Shown here in pieces: positions 1 through 9,433 of a DNA stretch of 39,653 nt. A program made the position numbers and the translations under genes. Location: NCBI GenBank assembly GCA_025363355.1, contig JANYEB010000209.1, forward strand, positions 1 to 39,653, written 5' to 3'. Below the pieces are notes generated by a model. That model saw only the letters and a list, made by a program, of their open reading frames with translations, had not been told where the DNA came from and made no database searches. Numbering within the stretch: position 1 is the stretch's first letter; every line of letters begins with the position of its first letter. This DNA comes from Chitinophagaceae bacterium (GTDB lineage: Bacteria > Bacteroidota > Bacteroidia > Chitinophagales > Chitinophagaceae).

Positions 1-683
1 GCCATATTATTTGGTCTGTACCAAGCATTATAAAAACTTGTAAAAGCTTCTCTTGGTGCAGTTTTAATAATTTCCTCAGTACCAATTGGTAAACGTTTTG
101 AATAAATACTGTTATTTAATAAAGAAGGAAAATATTGCATCATCATTCTCATTCCAGCACCTAATCTCATTCTTTTTTCTTCAAGAATAATTCCACGCTC
201 TTTATTAATTTCATCAGTCTCTAATAATAGATTACCAGCCCAATCTCTGATAACTTGGTAGCCACCTTGCAATACTTTTGGATCTTTAGATGAAATAGGT
301 AAATCATAAACTGTTTCATCGAAAGAAGTGTGAGCATTAAGGTCTGCACCAAAACGAACACCTGCTTTTTGAAGATAATTTGTTAATTCATTTTTAGGGA
401 AGTTTTTAGTACCATTAAAAGCCATATGCTCTAAAAAGTGAGCAACATCTTGTTGGTTATCTTTTTCTAAAACAGAACCTGTATTTACGGCTAGTTTTAG
501 TTCAACTTTTCCTTCGGGTTTAACATTACGACGAATGTAATAAGTTAATCCGTTAGCTAGTTTACCTACTTTAACATTTTTGTCAATAGGAATACCATCA
601 GCATTGGTTTGTGCAATGGTTGTGTTAAATGCAACTGCAAGCATCATAAAACCAGCAGCAATCATTTTCTTGTTGCGAATCAT
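1..683 (-). CDS. M16 family zinc peptidase, N-terminal part (cut by window edge)
   Basis: Reading the minus strand from an ATG at 683 gives an open frame to the window edge, about 227 residues. It opens with a signal peptide (MIRNKKMIAAGFMMLAVAF, then TIAQ). A typical M16 N-terminal segment follows, KLANGLTYYIRRN, and then the inverted zinc motif HFLEH in AHFLEHMAFNGT. The fragment therefore carries the catalytic half of an insulinase/PqqL-type periplasmic metallopeptidase that would degrade peptides or small proteins after export. Full M16 proteins of this kind are several hundred residues longer, so most of the gene lies outside the window. It is divergent from the HlyD operon across a 178-bp spacer. 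The family call is firm; the substrate is unknown. Confidence 0.9.
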   Translation of the reverse strand, partial: MIRNKKMIAAGFMMLAVAFNTTIAQTNADGIPIDKNVKVGKLANGLTYYIRRNVKPEGKVELKLAVNTGSVLEKDNQQDVAHFLEHMAFNGTKNFPKNELTNYLQKAGVRFGADLNAHTSFDETVYDLPISSKDPKVLQGGYQVIRDWAGNLLLETDEINKERGIILEEKRMRLGAGMRMMMQYFPSLLNNSIYSKRLPIGTEEIIKTAPREAFTSFYNAWYRPNNM

Positions 684-832
684 AAATGGAGTATTTTAGG
701 TTGCGAATGTAAAGCTGATTGAAGTTGCGGTGGAAAAAATATTATAAACGAAAAATCCACTAATGTTAGTAGATTTAATTGCTATTTAGCTTCTGATGAC
801 AATTATCATAGATTACAGCGTTGAGTTAGTTA

Positions 833-840
833 TAACTTTG
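833..840 (+). promoter_or_regulatory. Bacteroidota-type -7 box for the export operon
   Basis: TAACTTTG matches the Bacteroidota -7 consensus TAnnTTTG and lies 21 bases before the ATG of the adaptor gene. No well-spaced TTG -33 element is visible, so this is a moderate call resting on the box and its position. Confidence 0.45.
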
Positions 841-861
841 TTACTTCAATATTAATTTAAT

Positions 862-1947
862 ATGACAAAGTATTTTGTTAGCGTTGTTTTTGTGATTTTA
901 CTAATTGCATCTTGCAAAAAAAAGCAAGAGCAAACAAAACCTATTGAAGAAAAAATTACAGCATCTGTTTATGCATCTGGCATTATAAAAACTGTTAATC
1001 AATATCAAGTATTTTCTACTGTAAATGGGTTGGTTGCTGAGAAATTTATAACAGAAGGGGATATTGTAAAAAAAGGAAGTCAGCTTTTACGAATCTCAAA
1101 TTCAACAGTTTACTTAAATGAAGACAATGCTAAAATCAATGCAGATTATGCTTTAACCCAATCTAACCTTGAAAAATTAAATGAGTTGCAAACCAATATT
1201 GATTTAGCAAAAGCAAAAATGGACAATGATATGTTGTTATTGCAAAGACAAAAAAACTTGTGGAAAGAACAAATAGGTACACAAAATGAAGTAGATCAAA
1301 GAGAACTTGCAGTGAAAAGTTCAACAGGCATTTACGAATCTGCAAAACTGAAATATACACAACTGCAAAAGCAAATTAATTTTCAGGAAAAACAATCTCA
1401 AAAAGCATTAGAAATCTCTAAAAATATTGTTGGTGATTATACCATTAAAAGTGAAGTGGATGGCAAGGTTTATAATGTTTTAAAAGAAAAAGGCGAGATG
1501 GTGAATTCTCAAACTGCAGTTGCTTTAATTGGCGATGCTAATACTTTTTTACTAGAGTTACAGGTGGATGAATATGATATTGCCAAAATTAAGCTTGGTC
1601 AGAAAATTTTGATCACAATGGATAGTTATAAAGGCAACGTATTTGATGCAGTTGTTTCTAAAATTAATCCAATAATGAATGAAAGGTCTAAATCCTTTAC
1701 AATTGAAGCAAGATTTGTAAAACAGCCTGAAGCTTTATATCCTAACCTAACTTGTGAAGCAAATATTCTTATTCAAGAAAAAGAAAAAGCTTTAACAATT
1801 CCTAGAAATTATTTACTGAATGGAGATTCTGTAATCCTTTCTACTAAAGAAAAAAAGAAAGTAATAACAGGATTGAAAGATTATCAAAAAGTAGAAATAG
1901 TAAGTGGTTTATCTGTTAACGATGTTATTTTTAAACCTACACAATAA
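862..1947 (+). CDS. HlyD/MacA-type periplasmic adaptor lipoprotein
   Basis: The 361-residue protein begins with a lipoprotein signal peptide whose lipobox (IAS then Cys18) predicts an acylated N-terminus. The order of parts is that of a membrane fusion protein. First comes a biotinyl/lipoyl-like half (ASGIIKTVNQYQVFSTVNG). Then there is a long coiled-coil hairpin rich in Lys, Gln and Leu (about residues 85-190), the second half (YTIKSEVDGKVYNVLKEKGE), and beta-barrel segments. It should bridge the inner-membrane permease to an outer-membrane channel. It sits 3 bp upstream of the permease gene, followed by the ATPase, so the three genes form one operon. No TolC-like gene is present. The exported substrate is unknown. 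Confidence 0.88.
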   Translation: MTKYFVSVVFVILLIASCKKKQEQTKPIEEKITASVYASGIIKTVNQYQVFSTVNGLVAEKFITEGDIVKKGSQLLRISNSTVYLNEDNAKINADYALTQSNLEKLNELQTNIDLAKAKMDNDMLLLQRQKNLWKEQIGTQNEVDQRELAVKSSTGIYESAKLKYTQLQKQINFQEKQSQKALEISKNIVGDYTIKSEVDGKVYNVLKEKGEMVNSQTAVALIGDANTFLLELQVDEYDIAKIKLGQKILITMDSYKGNVFDAVVSKINPIMNERSKSFTIEARFVKQPEALYPNLTCEANILIQEKEKALTIPRNYLLNGDSVILSTKEKKKVITGLKDYQKVEIVSGLSVNDVIFKPTQ

Positions 1948-1950
1948 TCA

Positions 1951-3210
1951 ATGAATGTTAAACTAATTTTTAGTATCGCTAAATCATTGTTGCTTGCCCG
2001 TTGGAAGCAAACACTTGTTGCTGCTATAGGTGTTACATTTAGTATCACAATGTTTATAACGCTTTTAAGTTTTATGACAGGACTGAATGATTTATTGGAT
2101 GGATTAATACTAAATAGAACACCACATATTCGTTTGTATAATGAGATTAAACCTAATGTTAATCAGCCTTTAAATCTTGCTACAAACACCGAATATCAGC
2201 ATAATTTTATAAGCTCAATTAAGTCGGGAAATAGCAGACAAGAGATTTATAATTATGCAGCTATTACTGAGGTTTTGAAGAAGGATGAAAGAGTACTAGG
2301 CTATTCACCTAAAATAATAGCACAAGTTTTTTTTAATGATGGAGCAATAGATATTACAGGCATTGTAAATGGAATTAATATAGAGGATGAAAGTAAATTA
2401 TTTCATTTTAATGAATACATCACAGCAGGCAATGCATCTGATGTTGAAAAACTATCAAACAGCATTGTTTTAGGTAAAGGACTAGCAGATAAATTATTAG
2501 TAAACATTGGAGATGTTATACAATTAACAACATCTAAAGGAGAAAGATTCCCGTTAAAAGTTGTAGGATATTTTCAATCTGGATTACAAGAATTTGATAA
2601 AACACAGAGTTATGCATCTATTGCTACTGTTCAAAAATTATTGGGAAAGCCTAGTAACTATGTTACAGACCTGCAAGTGAAACTGAAAGATATTAAAGCG
2701 GCACCTGCTGTTACAAAAGAATACGCAAGATTGTTTAATACAGATGCTGAGGATATTCAAACTGCAAACTCACAATTTGAAACAGGAACTTTTGTTAGAA
2801 CTTTAATTTCTTATGCAGTTGGAATAACTTTATTGGTAGTTGCAGGCTTTGGTATTTACAATATTTTGAATATGATGATTTATGAAAAGATGGATACGAT
2901 TGCTATACTAAAAGCAACAGGTTTTGCAGGCAAAGATGTTAAAAGAATATTTATTGTAATTGCTTTAAGCATTGGATTTTTTGGTGGAATGGCAGGTTTG
3001 TTGTTTGGCTTTGGTTTGTCGTCAATTATTGACCAGATACCATTTAATACAGCAGCCTTACCAACTATTAAAACCTATCCAATTAATTACAATCCTATGT
3101 TCTATTTAATTGGTTCAGTGTTTTCATTAATCACAACTTATTTTGCTGGATGGTTTCCTGCATGCAAGGCAAGTAAGATAGATCCTGTAATCATAATAAG
3201 AGGGAAGTAG
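1951..3210 (+). CDS. FtsX/MacB-type ABC transporter permease
   Basis: This 419-residue inner-membrane protein has one N-terminal membrane helix (about residues 22-45), a large extracytoplasmic domain (about 46-280), and three more helices. That is the four-helix layout of the LolC/LolE/MacB/FtsX permeases. Between helices 2 and 3 is the cytoplasmic coupling segment EKMDTIAILKATG, which resembles the Lol permease motif. It lies 3 bp after the adaptor and 3 bp before the ATPase. Unlike MacB, the ATPase is a separate polypeptide. A lipoprotein-extraction (Lol) role is possible, but the HlyD partner argues for MacAB-like export. It would act as a homodimer, since only one permease gene is present. 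Confidence 0.88.
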   Translation: MNVKLIFSIAKSLLLARWKQTLVAAIGVTFSITMFITLLSFMTGLNDLLDGLILNRTPHIRLYNEIKPNVNQPLNLATNTEYQHNFISSIKSGNSRQEIYNYAAITEVLKKDERVLGYSPKIIAQVFFNDGAIDITGIVNGINIEDESKLFHFNEYITAGNASDVEKLSNSIVLGKGLADKLLVNIGDVIQLTTSKGERFPLKVVGYFQSGLQEFDKTQSYASIATVQKLLGKPSNYVTDLQVKLKDIKAAPAVTKEYARLFNTDAEDIQTANSQFETGTFVRTLISYAVGITLLVVAGFGIYNILNMMIYEKMDTIAILKATGFAGKDVKRIFIVIALSIGFFGGMAGLLFGFGLSSIIDQIPFNTAALPTIKTYPINYNPMFYLIGSVFSLITTYFAGWFPACKASKIDPVIIIRGK

Positions 3211-3213
3211 TTT

Positions 3214-3915
3214 ATGAGTGAAATAATATTAGAAGCAAAGAATATCTGCAAAGATTTCCACGACCCAGTTACCATAAGGGTTTTAAACAATATTAATTTT
3301 TCTATCAACAAAGGAGATTTTGTTTCCATTACAGGAAAATCTGGTTGTGGCAAATCAACATTGCTTTATATACTTTCTACAATGGATACTGATTATGAAG
3401 GAGAATTGTTGATTGATAATGTTTCTATGAATGAAAAAAAAGAAGCACAATTAGCGAAAGTTAGAAACGAGAAAATTGGTTTTGTTTTTCAGTTCCATTA
3501 TTTATTAAACGAGTTTAGTGTTTTAAGAAATGTGATGTTGCCAGGATTAAAGCTAGGAAAATATTCAGAAAAAGAAGTTGAAGCTAGGGCAATGGATAAA
3601 CTGAAAATGTTAGACATTGGGCATCTTGCACAAAAGAGTGTTAATCAAATTTCTGGTGGAGAAAAACAACGTGTTGCTATTGCCAGGGCTTTAATTAACG
3701 ACCCTCATATTATAATGGGCGATGAGCCAACAGGGAATCTTGATAAAAAAAACAGTGAAATAGTCTTTGATATTTTTAAGAAATTAGCAGAAGAGTTTAA
3801 TCAAACTTTATTGATTGTAACACACGACCAAAATTTTGCAGATAGAACACATAGAACCATTGAAATGGAGGATGGACGAATTTTAAATTCTAAAGCTAAC
3901 GCCTTCAATAGCTAA
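3214..3915 (+). CDS. ABC transporter ATP-binding protein, LolD/MacB class
   Basis: A complete nucleotide-binding domain of 233 residues. It has Walker A GKSGCGKST (41-49), a Q-loop segment FVFQFHYLLNEF typical of the LolD/MacB group, the signature ISGGEKQR, Walker B IIMGDEPTGNLD and the switch His in VTHDQ. It should power the neighbouring FtsX-type permease by ATP hydrolysis on the cytoplasmic face. It is the last gene of the three-gene operon. Its final 33 bases are also the last coding bases of ribonuclease Z on the opposite strand, so no intergenic terminator separates the two. The family is clear; assignment to Lol rather than Mac function is not. Confidence 0.92.
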   Translation: MSEIILEAKNICKDFHDPVTIRVLNNINFSINKGDFVSITGKSGCGKSTLLYILSTMDTDYEGELLIDNVSMNEKKEAQLAKVRNEKIGFVFQFHYLLNEFSVLRNVMLPGLKLGKYSEKEVEARAMDKLKMLDIGHLAQKSVNQISGGEKQRVAIARALINDPHIIMGDEPTGNLDKKNSEIVFDIFKKLAEEFNQTLLIVTHDQNFADRTHRTIEMEDGRILNSKANAFNS

Positions 3916-4785
3916 ATCGGTATTTGGAAAAACTTCCTTTGCCTCGGCAAGAAATTCATTAAGTTGTTCGTATTTGCTACTAAAATGACCAATTAATAAA
4001 CGCTTTGCATTTGCTTTACTTGCAATGGTTGCAGCTTGCACAGTTGTAGAATGAAAACGAAGTGCAGCTCTTTCGTGTAAGTCTTTTAAGTAAGTAGTTT
4101 CGTGATACATTACATCAACTTCTTTAGCTTTATCAGCTAGCGTTTCATCGTAAATAGTATCGGCACAATAAGCATAACTTTTAGCAGGAGAATTTGCAGT
4201 AGTTACTAATTCATTATTTATAATTCTGCCATCTTTTGTTTGGTAATCTTTGCCTAGCTTCAAATTTTCGTAGTAAGCTGTTGGAATTTCAAATTGCACA
4301 GCTTTGTCTCTATCAATCTTCCTAGGTACTTTCTTTTCTCTGATAATAAAACCATAACATTCTACACGATGCTGTGTAGAGAAGCATTCGACAGAAAATT
4401 TACTATTATCTACAAGAATTCCTTCTTTCTCTAGTGTTGTAAAGTACAGTTTAAACGGCAAAACTGTGTTAGCAACTTTTAGTTGAAGAGCAATAATTTC
4501 ATCAAGTCCTTTGGGTCCAAATAAATGTAGGTCTTGCTCTCTGCCAAGTAGTCCCATACTGGTTAATAAACCTATTAAACCAAAATAATGATCGCCGTGT
4601 AAATGAGAAATGAATATGTGATTGATTCTGCTGCGACGAATTTTATAACGTGCAATTTGCATTTGAGTTCCCTCGCCACAATCTATTAAAATAATTTGTT
4701 CATTTAATGTAACCACTTGGGCAGTTGGATGCCTGTCAAATGCAGGAAGAGCCGAGTTATTACCAAGTATTGTTACACCAAACAT
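3883..4785 (-). CDS. rnz: ribonuclease Z (tRNA 3'-processing endonuclease)
   Basis: The 300-residue protein has the metallo-beta-lactamase fold of RNase Z. The zinc motif is HLHGDHYFG (His61, His63, Asp65, His66), preceded by the N-terminal FDRHPTAQ and LIDCGEGTQMQ segments typical of the family. Later ligand segments follow (AYCADTIYDE and YHETTY), and then RFHSTTVQAATIASKANAKR. It removes 3' trailers from tRNA precursors in the cytoplasm. Length is normal for the short bacterial form. The start ATG at 4785 fits the family N-terminus. It overlaps the ABC ATPase gene by 33 bp in convergent orientation. Confidence 0.96.
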   Translation of the reverse strand: MFGVTILGNNSALPAFDRHPTAQVVTLNEQIILIDCGEGTQMQIARYKIRRSRINHIFISHLHGDHYFGLIGLLTSMGLLGREQDLHLFGPKGLDEIIALQLKVANTVLPFKLYFTTLEKEGILVDNSKFSVECFSTQHRVECYGFIIREKKVPRKIDRDKAVQFEIPTAYYENLKLGKDYQTKDGRIINNELVTTANSPAKSYAYCADTIYDETLADKAKEVDVMYHETTYLKDLHERAALRFHSTTVQAATIASKANAKRLLIGHFSSKYEQLNEFLAEAKEVFPNTDLAIEGVSFRI

Positions 4786-4875
4786 AGTAGTTAATGGTTT
4801 TAATTTTATGACTGCTCACGAAGATATATTTTAATGATATCAAACCTTTAACTTTCGATTTTAAATTCTAATTAT

Positions 4876-5856
4876 TTAGAAATGTATCCAATTCCATTTA
4901 ACCTTTCCTTGAGATAATTCTAATGATGGGGTTGGAAATTTAAAACTATTCAAAATAAATAGTGCAGTTTTAAGAAGTTTGCTTTTCGTTTTAATTTTAG
5001 TGAGGTCAATATCTGGTGCTAAATACCATTGACGATATCTTGGATATATAGCATCTGCATCAGTTTCTACGCCATTTACATCAATAACATCTGTGTGATA
5101 AGCACCAATAATATTTTCTGCACCATATCCAACTGCAATATTTAACCAACTTGGGATATTGGATTTTTTGAAAAAGGACTTTAAGTTAGCACTAAGCCAA
5201 TAAGTTTGAGGATTATAGTTTTTAAAAATTCTATCCGTTCTATCCTTACCATTTATTCTAACTGCAAATCTTTCTAGCCCAGGGTCAGAATAAGTTTCAT
5301 AGTGAGTTCCGTATTTTATTTGGATTCTTTGTTCGTCCCATAATAATTCTTGACCAACTAAAAATGCAGTACCAGTGACATTTGCTATATAATCTCCATA
5401 ACTAAAACCCCAGTGGTCACTAAAACCATCCATTACTTCAATAGCTGTCATATATGCAAGCCCAGTCATTCCACCAATCCATACATATTTTTTCTTCGAA
5501 ACGCCAGCCCACTTCCACATTTGCATACTCATTTTACCACCTAGATATGCACCATACATATGGCTTACTTTATCTACTTGCAAATATTCTCCATTATCAT
5601 CAAAAAAGTGAAAACTAGATTTTGGATAGTCTTTATACCAAAATGAATATAGTGAAGCAAAGTTTGTTGCGTACGCTATCGCTTGTGTATAAGCAACTAA
5701 TTTTACTTTCTTTTTATCGTAAGGTAAAGATGAATTTGTTGGTTTGAAAATATTGACAATAGGCTTGGTAGTATCTTTTGCAGCATATTGTAAACTATCT
5801 TGCGAAGTAGCTTCAAGTGAGATTAAGAAAAAAACTGATAAACAAAATTTAAACAT
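4876..5856 (-). CDS. DUF2279 family exported protein
   Basis: The 326-residue product starts with a cleavable-looking signal peptide (MFKFCLSVFFLISLEATSQ). It continues with the DUF2279/YfiM-like pattern: WYKDYPKSSFHFFDDNGEYL, then DKVSHMYGAYLGG, then a glycine-rich segment (WIGGMTGLAYMTAIEVMDGF). The rest of the protein, with GAENIIGAYH and a Trp-rich C-terminus, resembles an outer-membrane-associated Bacteroidota protein. No enzymatic motif is visible. It lies 45 bp downstream of the mutase gene on the same strand and may share its transcript. Function is unknown; the family assignment comes from recognition of the motifs. Confidence 0.72.
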   Translation of the reverse strand: MFKFCLSVFFLISLEATSQDSLQYAAKDTTKPIVNIFKPTNSSLPYDKKKVKLVAYTQAIAYATNFASLYSFWYKDYPKSSFHFFDDNGEYLQVDKVSHMYGAYLGGKMSMQMWKWAGVSKKKYVWIGGMTGLAYMTAIEVMDGFSDHWGFSYGDYIANVTGTAFLVGQELLWDEQRIQIKYGTHYETYSDPGLERFAVRINGKDRTDRIFKNYNPQTYWLSANLKSFFKKSNIPSWLNIAVGYGAENIIGAYHTDVIDVNGVETDADAIYPRYRQWYLAPDIDLTKIKTKSKLLKTALFILNSFKFPTPSLELSQGKVKWNWIHF

Positions 5857-5901
5857 TAGCCGAACATAAGATTTTTAATAAAATATTTTTATTTGAAGAG
5901 A

Positions 5902-7482
5902 TTATTTGTACTCCCCAAATTCCTTTCTAAGTATGTCTGCAATTTCTCCAAGTGTACATTTTGCTTCAACAGCCTCTATAACAAAAGGCATTAAATTGCT
6001 TCCATCTTTTGCAGCAATAGCGATGTTTTTAAGACAATTAGCTGCTTTTACAGCGTCTCTTTCTTTCCTCAGTTTAGTTATTTTATCACTCTGCAATTGT
6101 CTAATGCTATCATCTATTTTAAAACCTGGAATTGGCGTTTCTTTATCAATGGTAAATTTATTTACGCCAACAATAATCTTCTCACCACTTTCAATATTGC
6201 GTTGATATTCGTAGGCACTCCTTGCAATTTCATCTTGCATAAAACCTGCTTCAATAGCAGCAACACTGCCACCCATTGCATCAATTTTATTAATTAATTC
6301 CCAAGCTTTTTCTTCTACTTCATTCGTTAAAGTTTCTACAAAATAACTACCAGCTAAAGGGTCAACTGTATCAACAACACCACTTTCAAACGCTACGACT
6401 TGCTGGGTTCTTAATGCAATTCGTGCAGCTTCTTCGGTTGGTAAACTCAATGCTTCATCATAGCCATTGGTGTGCAGACTTTGTGTGCCACCTAACACAG
6501 CAGCAAGTGTTTGAATGGTAACTCTGCTAACATTATTTAAAGGTTGTTGAGCTGTTAAAGTGCTGCCACCAGTTTGTGTATGAAAACGCAGCATCATTGC
6601 TTTTTCATCTGTTGCTCCAAGGTCTTTCATCATTGTTGCCCACATTCTTCTTGCTGCTCTAAACTTAGCTACTTCTTCAAATAAATTGTTGTGAGCATTA
6701 AAGAAAAATGATAAACGTTTGCCAAATACATTAATATCCAAACCTTTTGCTAATGCAGCTTTCACATAGGCTTTACCGTTGCTTAGTGTAAATGCAATTT
6801 CCTGCACAGCTGTGCTGCCTGCTTCACGAATATGATAGCCCGAAATTGAAATGGTGTTCCACTTTGGCAAGTCTTTACTACACCATTCAAAAATATCAGT
6901 GATGATTCTCATTGATGCTTTTGGAGGATAGATATAAGTACCACGAGCAGCATATTCTTTTAAAATATCGTTTTGAATTGTACCGGTAATTTTCTTCAAA
7001 TCTGCACCTTGTTGTTTTGCCAAAGCAACATAAAAAGCCAATAAAATAAATCCACTTGCATTAATGGTCATTGATGTAGAAACATCTTCCAGTTTAATAC
7101 CAGCAAACAAGCGTTCCATATCTTCAATGCTATCAATGGCGACACCCACTTTTCCTACTTCGCCTTCAGCTAATTCGTGGTCGCTATCGTAACCAATTTG
7201 TGTAGGTAAATCAAATGCAACACTTAACCCACTTACACCTTGTGATAATAAATAATGGTACCGTTTATTACTTTCTTCAGCTGTGCTGAAACCCGCATAC
7301 TGCCTCATTGTCCAAAGTTTTCCACGATACATATCTGGTTGGATACCTCTTGTAAACGGAAACTGTCCAGGCAACTCTTTGTTTCTTGTTACAGGCTTCT
7401 CGTTAATCGTTTCTTGTTCTTCGTTTGTAGTATAAATTCCTTTTATTTCAATACCACTATCTGTATATTTTTTATTGCTCAC
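5902..7482 (-). CDS. methylmalonyl-CoA mutase large (catalytic) subunit
   Basis: The 526-residue protein is the substrate-binding TIM-barrel half of a B12-dependent acyl-CoA mutase. Key residues sit exactly as in methylmalonyl-CoA mutase: Tyr62 in RQYAGFS, Arg180 in [10 protein letters not shown], and Tyr216/His217 in [10 protein letters not shown]. The spacings 62-180-217 equal 89-207-244 of the Propionibacterium enzyme. Tyr and Arg at the first two places favour methylmalonyl/succinyl-CoA over isobutyryl or hydroxyisobutyryl substrates. The C-terminal B12-binding domain (DxHxxG) is absent, so a separate small subunit must exist elsewhere. The gene is in a minus-strand run after a T9SS protein and before a DUF2279 gene, neither obviously related to propionate metabolism. 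Confidence 0.93.
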   Translation of the reverse strand: MSNKKYTDSGIEIKGIYTTNEEQETINEKPVTRNKELPGQFPFTRGIQPDMYRGKLWTMRQYAGFSTAEESNKRYHYLLSQGVSGLSVAFDLPTQIGYDSDHELAEGEVGKVGVAIDSIEDMERLFAGIKLEDVSTSMTINASGFILLAFYVALAKQQGADLKKITGTIQNDILKEYAARGTYIYPPKASMRIITDIFEWCSKDLPKWNTISISGYHIREAGSTAVQEIAFTLSNGKAYVKAALAKGLDINVFGKRLSFFFNAHNNLFEEVAKFRAARRMWATMMKDLGATDEKAMMLRFHTQTGGSTLTAQQPLNNVSRVTIQTLAAVLGGTQSLHTNGYDEALSLPTEEAARIALRTQQVVAFESGVVDTVDPLAGSYFVETLTNEVEEKAWELINKIDAMGGSVAAIEAGFMQDEIARSAYEYQRNIESGEKIIVGVNKFTIDKETPIPGFKIDDSIRQLQSDKITKLRKERDAVKAANCLKNIAIAAKDGSNLMPFVIEAVEAKCTLGEIADILRKEFGEYK

Positions 7483-7515
7483 TTTGTTGTTTTTATATGT
7501 ATTTATGAAAGAAAG

Positions 7516-8856
7516 TTATAAACGTATAATTTTCTTATAAACTCTCTTTTCATTCCTGTAAATAATTTCAAGAACATAGAATTTATCTATGCTGCTATTT
7601 ATATTCAATGAGGTATTTTCTTCTTGAAATTTATAATTATGTTTTTGTGTTAATACACCTAAACTATTGTAAACATTGATTTGTGTAATGTTTTTATGTA
7701 GCTTGAAATTAATTTGGCTAAGAAAAGGGTTGGGATAAAAATTAATTTCTTCATTTTTATTTTGTGGTGAGACAACTGTGTTTTTAACATCATTGTTTAT
7801 TGCTAAAATCCAATTACAAGTTGGTGATAAAATATTGGTGCTATCTACTTTGAGTAAGCCATTATTCGCATACCAATTTTGCCAAACACCACCACTTGCA
7901 CTGAAATAATCTTTTAAATCAAAAGAATTGTTTGCAGTTGATGTCCCTTTTATTCTATAAACTTTCAAAGCATCATTATTTGCCATCCAAGTTAGTGGGT
8001 TGTTGGGTAAGCAGGTTTCAGGAAAATTATTAATTACACTGCAATTAGTTGAAATGAAATAGGCATTATCGTTATAAGTAGGAAACCCACCAAACACTTT
8101 GGCTAAGCCATTTTCGTCTATGCAAACAGCAGTATATTCATCACAAGCAATGGCAAATTGTGGCACACCACTATCAAGGCTCATTCTTGCCAAAAATGTC
8201 ACTAATCTTCCTCTTCTATCTGGGTTATCAAAATGAGTGTCTGTAATAGTTCTTTTTAAAAATTGATTATGTAGAAAATTATTATTACCTAGAGTAATTA
8301 AACTGCTGAAAGGATTTGCAAGTGCTTGTGCTGATGTAACACTTCCATTGACTGCACTATTATATGCCTGACCCATAATTGCCATTCCTGCACTTGTGCC
8401 ACCAATAGGTACTTTTTTTATGTTGATTAAATAATTTAATGCACTATCAACTGCTGTTCCTTTCCAAAAATTTATGTAATCTGCTTGATTTCCACCTGCA
8501 ATAAAAACAGCTTCAGCATTTCTAATTTGTGTTTTCACATAAGTGTCGTTAGCAGCAGCTATGCTAGGAATAACAAGGGTTTCAACGCTATTTACTGTTA
8601 CGCCCAAAGTAGTATATAAATAACTATTATAGCCATTTGTTCCTGTGGCTCTAAGTACAATAATATCTCCACCACCACTTCTTTGTAAAAACCAACGCAT
8701 TGCATTATCATCTTCTGTTGCCCCTCCCATTAAACAAGTACCAGATACTGTTGTTGTAGTAATATTATTGGTATTACCTATGAAATAAGATGTGTATGCT
8801 TGTGAGAAATTAATAAAAGGGATTGAAAGTAGAATTGCAATAATTATTTTTTTCAT
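7516..8856 (-). CDS. secreted cyanophycinase-like peptidase (S51 family) with T9SS sorting domain
   Basis: The 446-residue protein has a signal peptide (MKKIIIAILLSIPFINFSQA) followed by a cyanophycinase/peptidase S51-like domain (about residues 22-300). Its nucleophile elbow is GGTSAGMA with Ser155, and the preceding FIAGGNQADY is also characteristic. A linker follows, then a C-terminal type A sorting domain (EINFYPNPFLSQINFKLH to YKKIIRL). It should therefore be exported by T9SS and act outside the cell on beta-aspartyl or related peptides. True cyanophycin specificity cannot be read from sequence. It lies 27 bp downstream of the unknown 176-residue gene and 33 bp upstream of the mutase gene, suggesting one transcript. 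Confidence 0.87.
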   Translation of the reverse strand: MKKIIIAILLSIPFINFSQAYTSYFIGNTNNITTTTVSGTCLMGGATEDDNAMRWFLQRSGGGDIIVLRATGTNGYNSYLYTTLGVTVNSVETLVIPSIAAANDTYVKTQIRNAEAVFIAGGNQADYINFWKGTAVDSALNYLINIKKVPIGGTSAGMAIMGQAYNSAVNGSVTSAQALANPFSSLITLGNNNFLHNQFLKRTITDTHFDNPDRRGRLVTFLARMSLDSGVPQFAIACDEYTAVCIDENGLAKVFGGFPTYNDNAYFISTNCSVINNFPETCLPNNPLTWMANNDALKVYRIKGTSTANNSFDLKDYFSASGGVWQNWYANNGLLKVDSTNILSPTCNWILAINNDVKNTVVSPQNKNEEINFYPNPFLSQINFKLHKNITQINVYNSLGVLTQKHNYKFQEENTSLNINSSIDKFYVLEIIYRNEKRVYKKIIRL

Positions 8857-8883
8857 TTGATTGATAGATTAGTGTTTTAAATC

Positions 8884-9414
8884 TTAATCCTTATAAGTCG
8901 TTGCTGAAGGTGTATTTATTAACTTTTTTGCTTCTCCAGCTAAAACTTCACTTACCAATTCGTGAAGATTACCTCTTTTGTCATTCATTAAAAAATCAAG
9001 AATAATTCTGTTTAAATCTCCACCAGTTGCATCAACAGGAAGGGAAGAGCCAATTTGGTTTACAATCAGTAGGTTTTGATCTCTTAAAGTTTTTATGGCA
9101 TTCCAAGCATCTGTGCTAACATAAATTTGTTGAGATATATTAAACTCAAATTCTTCTCTAATTGTTTGTAGTAGCAGCATTTGCATATCCCTTGCTGCAG
9201 AATCAGGCACGTTTAATCTTGTAATTAAATTAGGCAAAGCAATTCTATTGGTTAATAATGTTAGCCTTTCATAAGCTTGTAACATTACTTGTTTAGACTG
9301 GTCAGAAGCGATTTCTCTCCTTGTTTCTTTTTTAAAAAATCTAAACCAAACGTAAAGTGATGCACCAATAAAAACGGTCATTGATATTGCAAAAATATAA
9401 GTAGTTGAATCCAT
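8884..9414 (-). CDS. membrane-anchored protein of unknown function
   Basis: The 176-residue product has a single N-terminal membrane helix (IFAISMTVFIGASLYVWFRFF, about residues 7-27) and a basic stretch (KKETRRE). A soluble, mostly helical cytoplasmic domain follows (about 40-170), with a Leu-rich helical segment near AYERLTLLTNRIALPNLITR. No catalytic motif is visible. I do not recognise a named family; the layout looks like a conserved Bacteroidota protein. It is the first gene of the minus-strand run that continues through the cyanophycinase-like gene, and a TAnnTTTG box lies just before its ATG. Confidence 0.75.
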   Translation of the reverse strand: MDSTTYIFAISMTVFIGASLYVWFRFFKKETRREIASDQSKQVMLQAYERLTLLTNRIALPNLITRLNVPDSAARDMQMLLLQTIREEFEFNISQQIYVSTDAWNAIKTLRDQNLLIVNQIGSSLPVDATGGDLNRIILDFLMNDKRGNLHELVSEVLAGEAKKLINTPSATTYKD

Positions 9415-9425
9415 AATTTTTTTTG

Positions 9426-9433
9426 CAAATATA
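9426..9433 (-). promoter_or_regulatory. TATATTTG -7 box for the 176-residue protein gene
   Basis: On the minus strand the bases read TATATTTG, an exact TAnnTTTG match, 11 bases before the ATG. A correctly spaced TTG is not evident, so confidence is limited. Confidence 0.4.
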
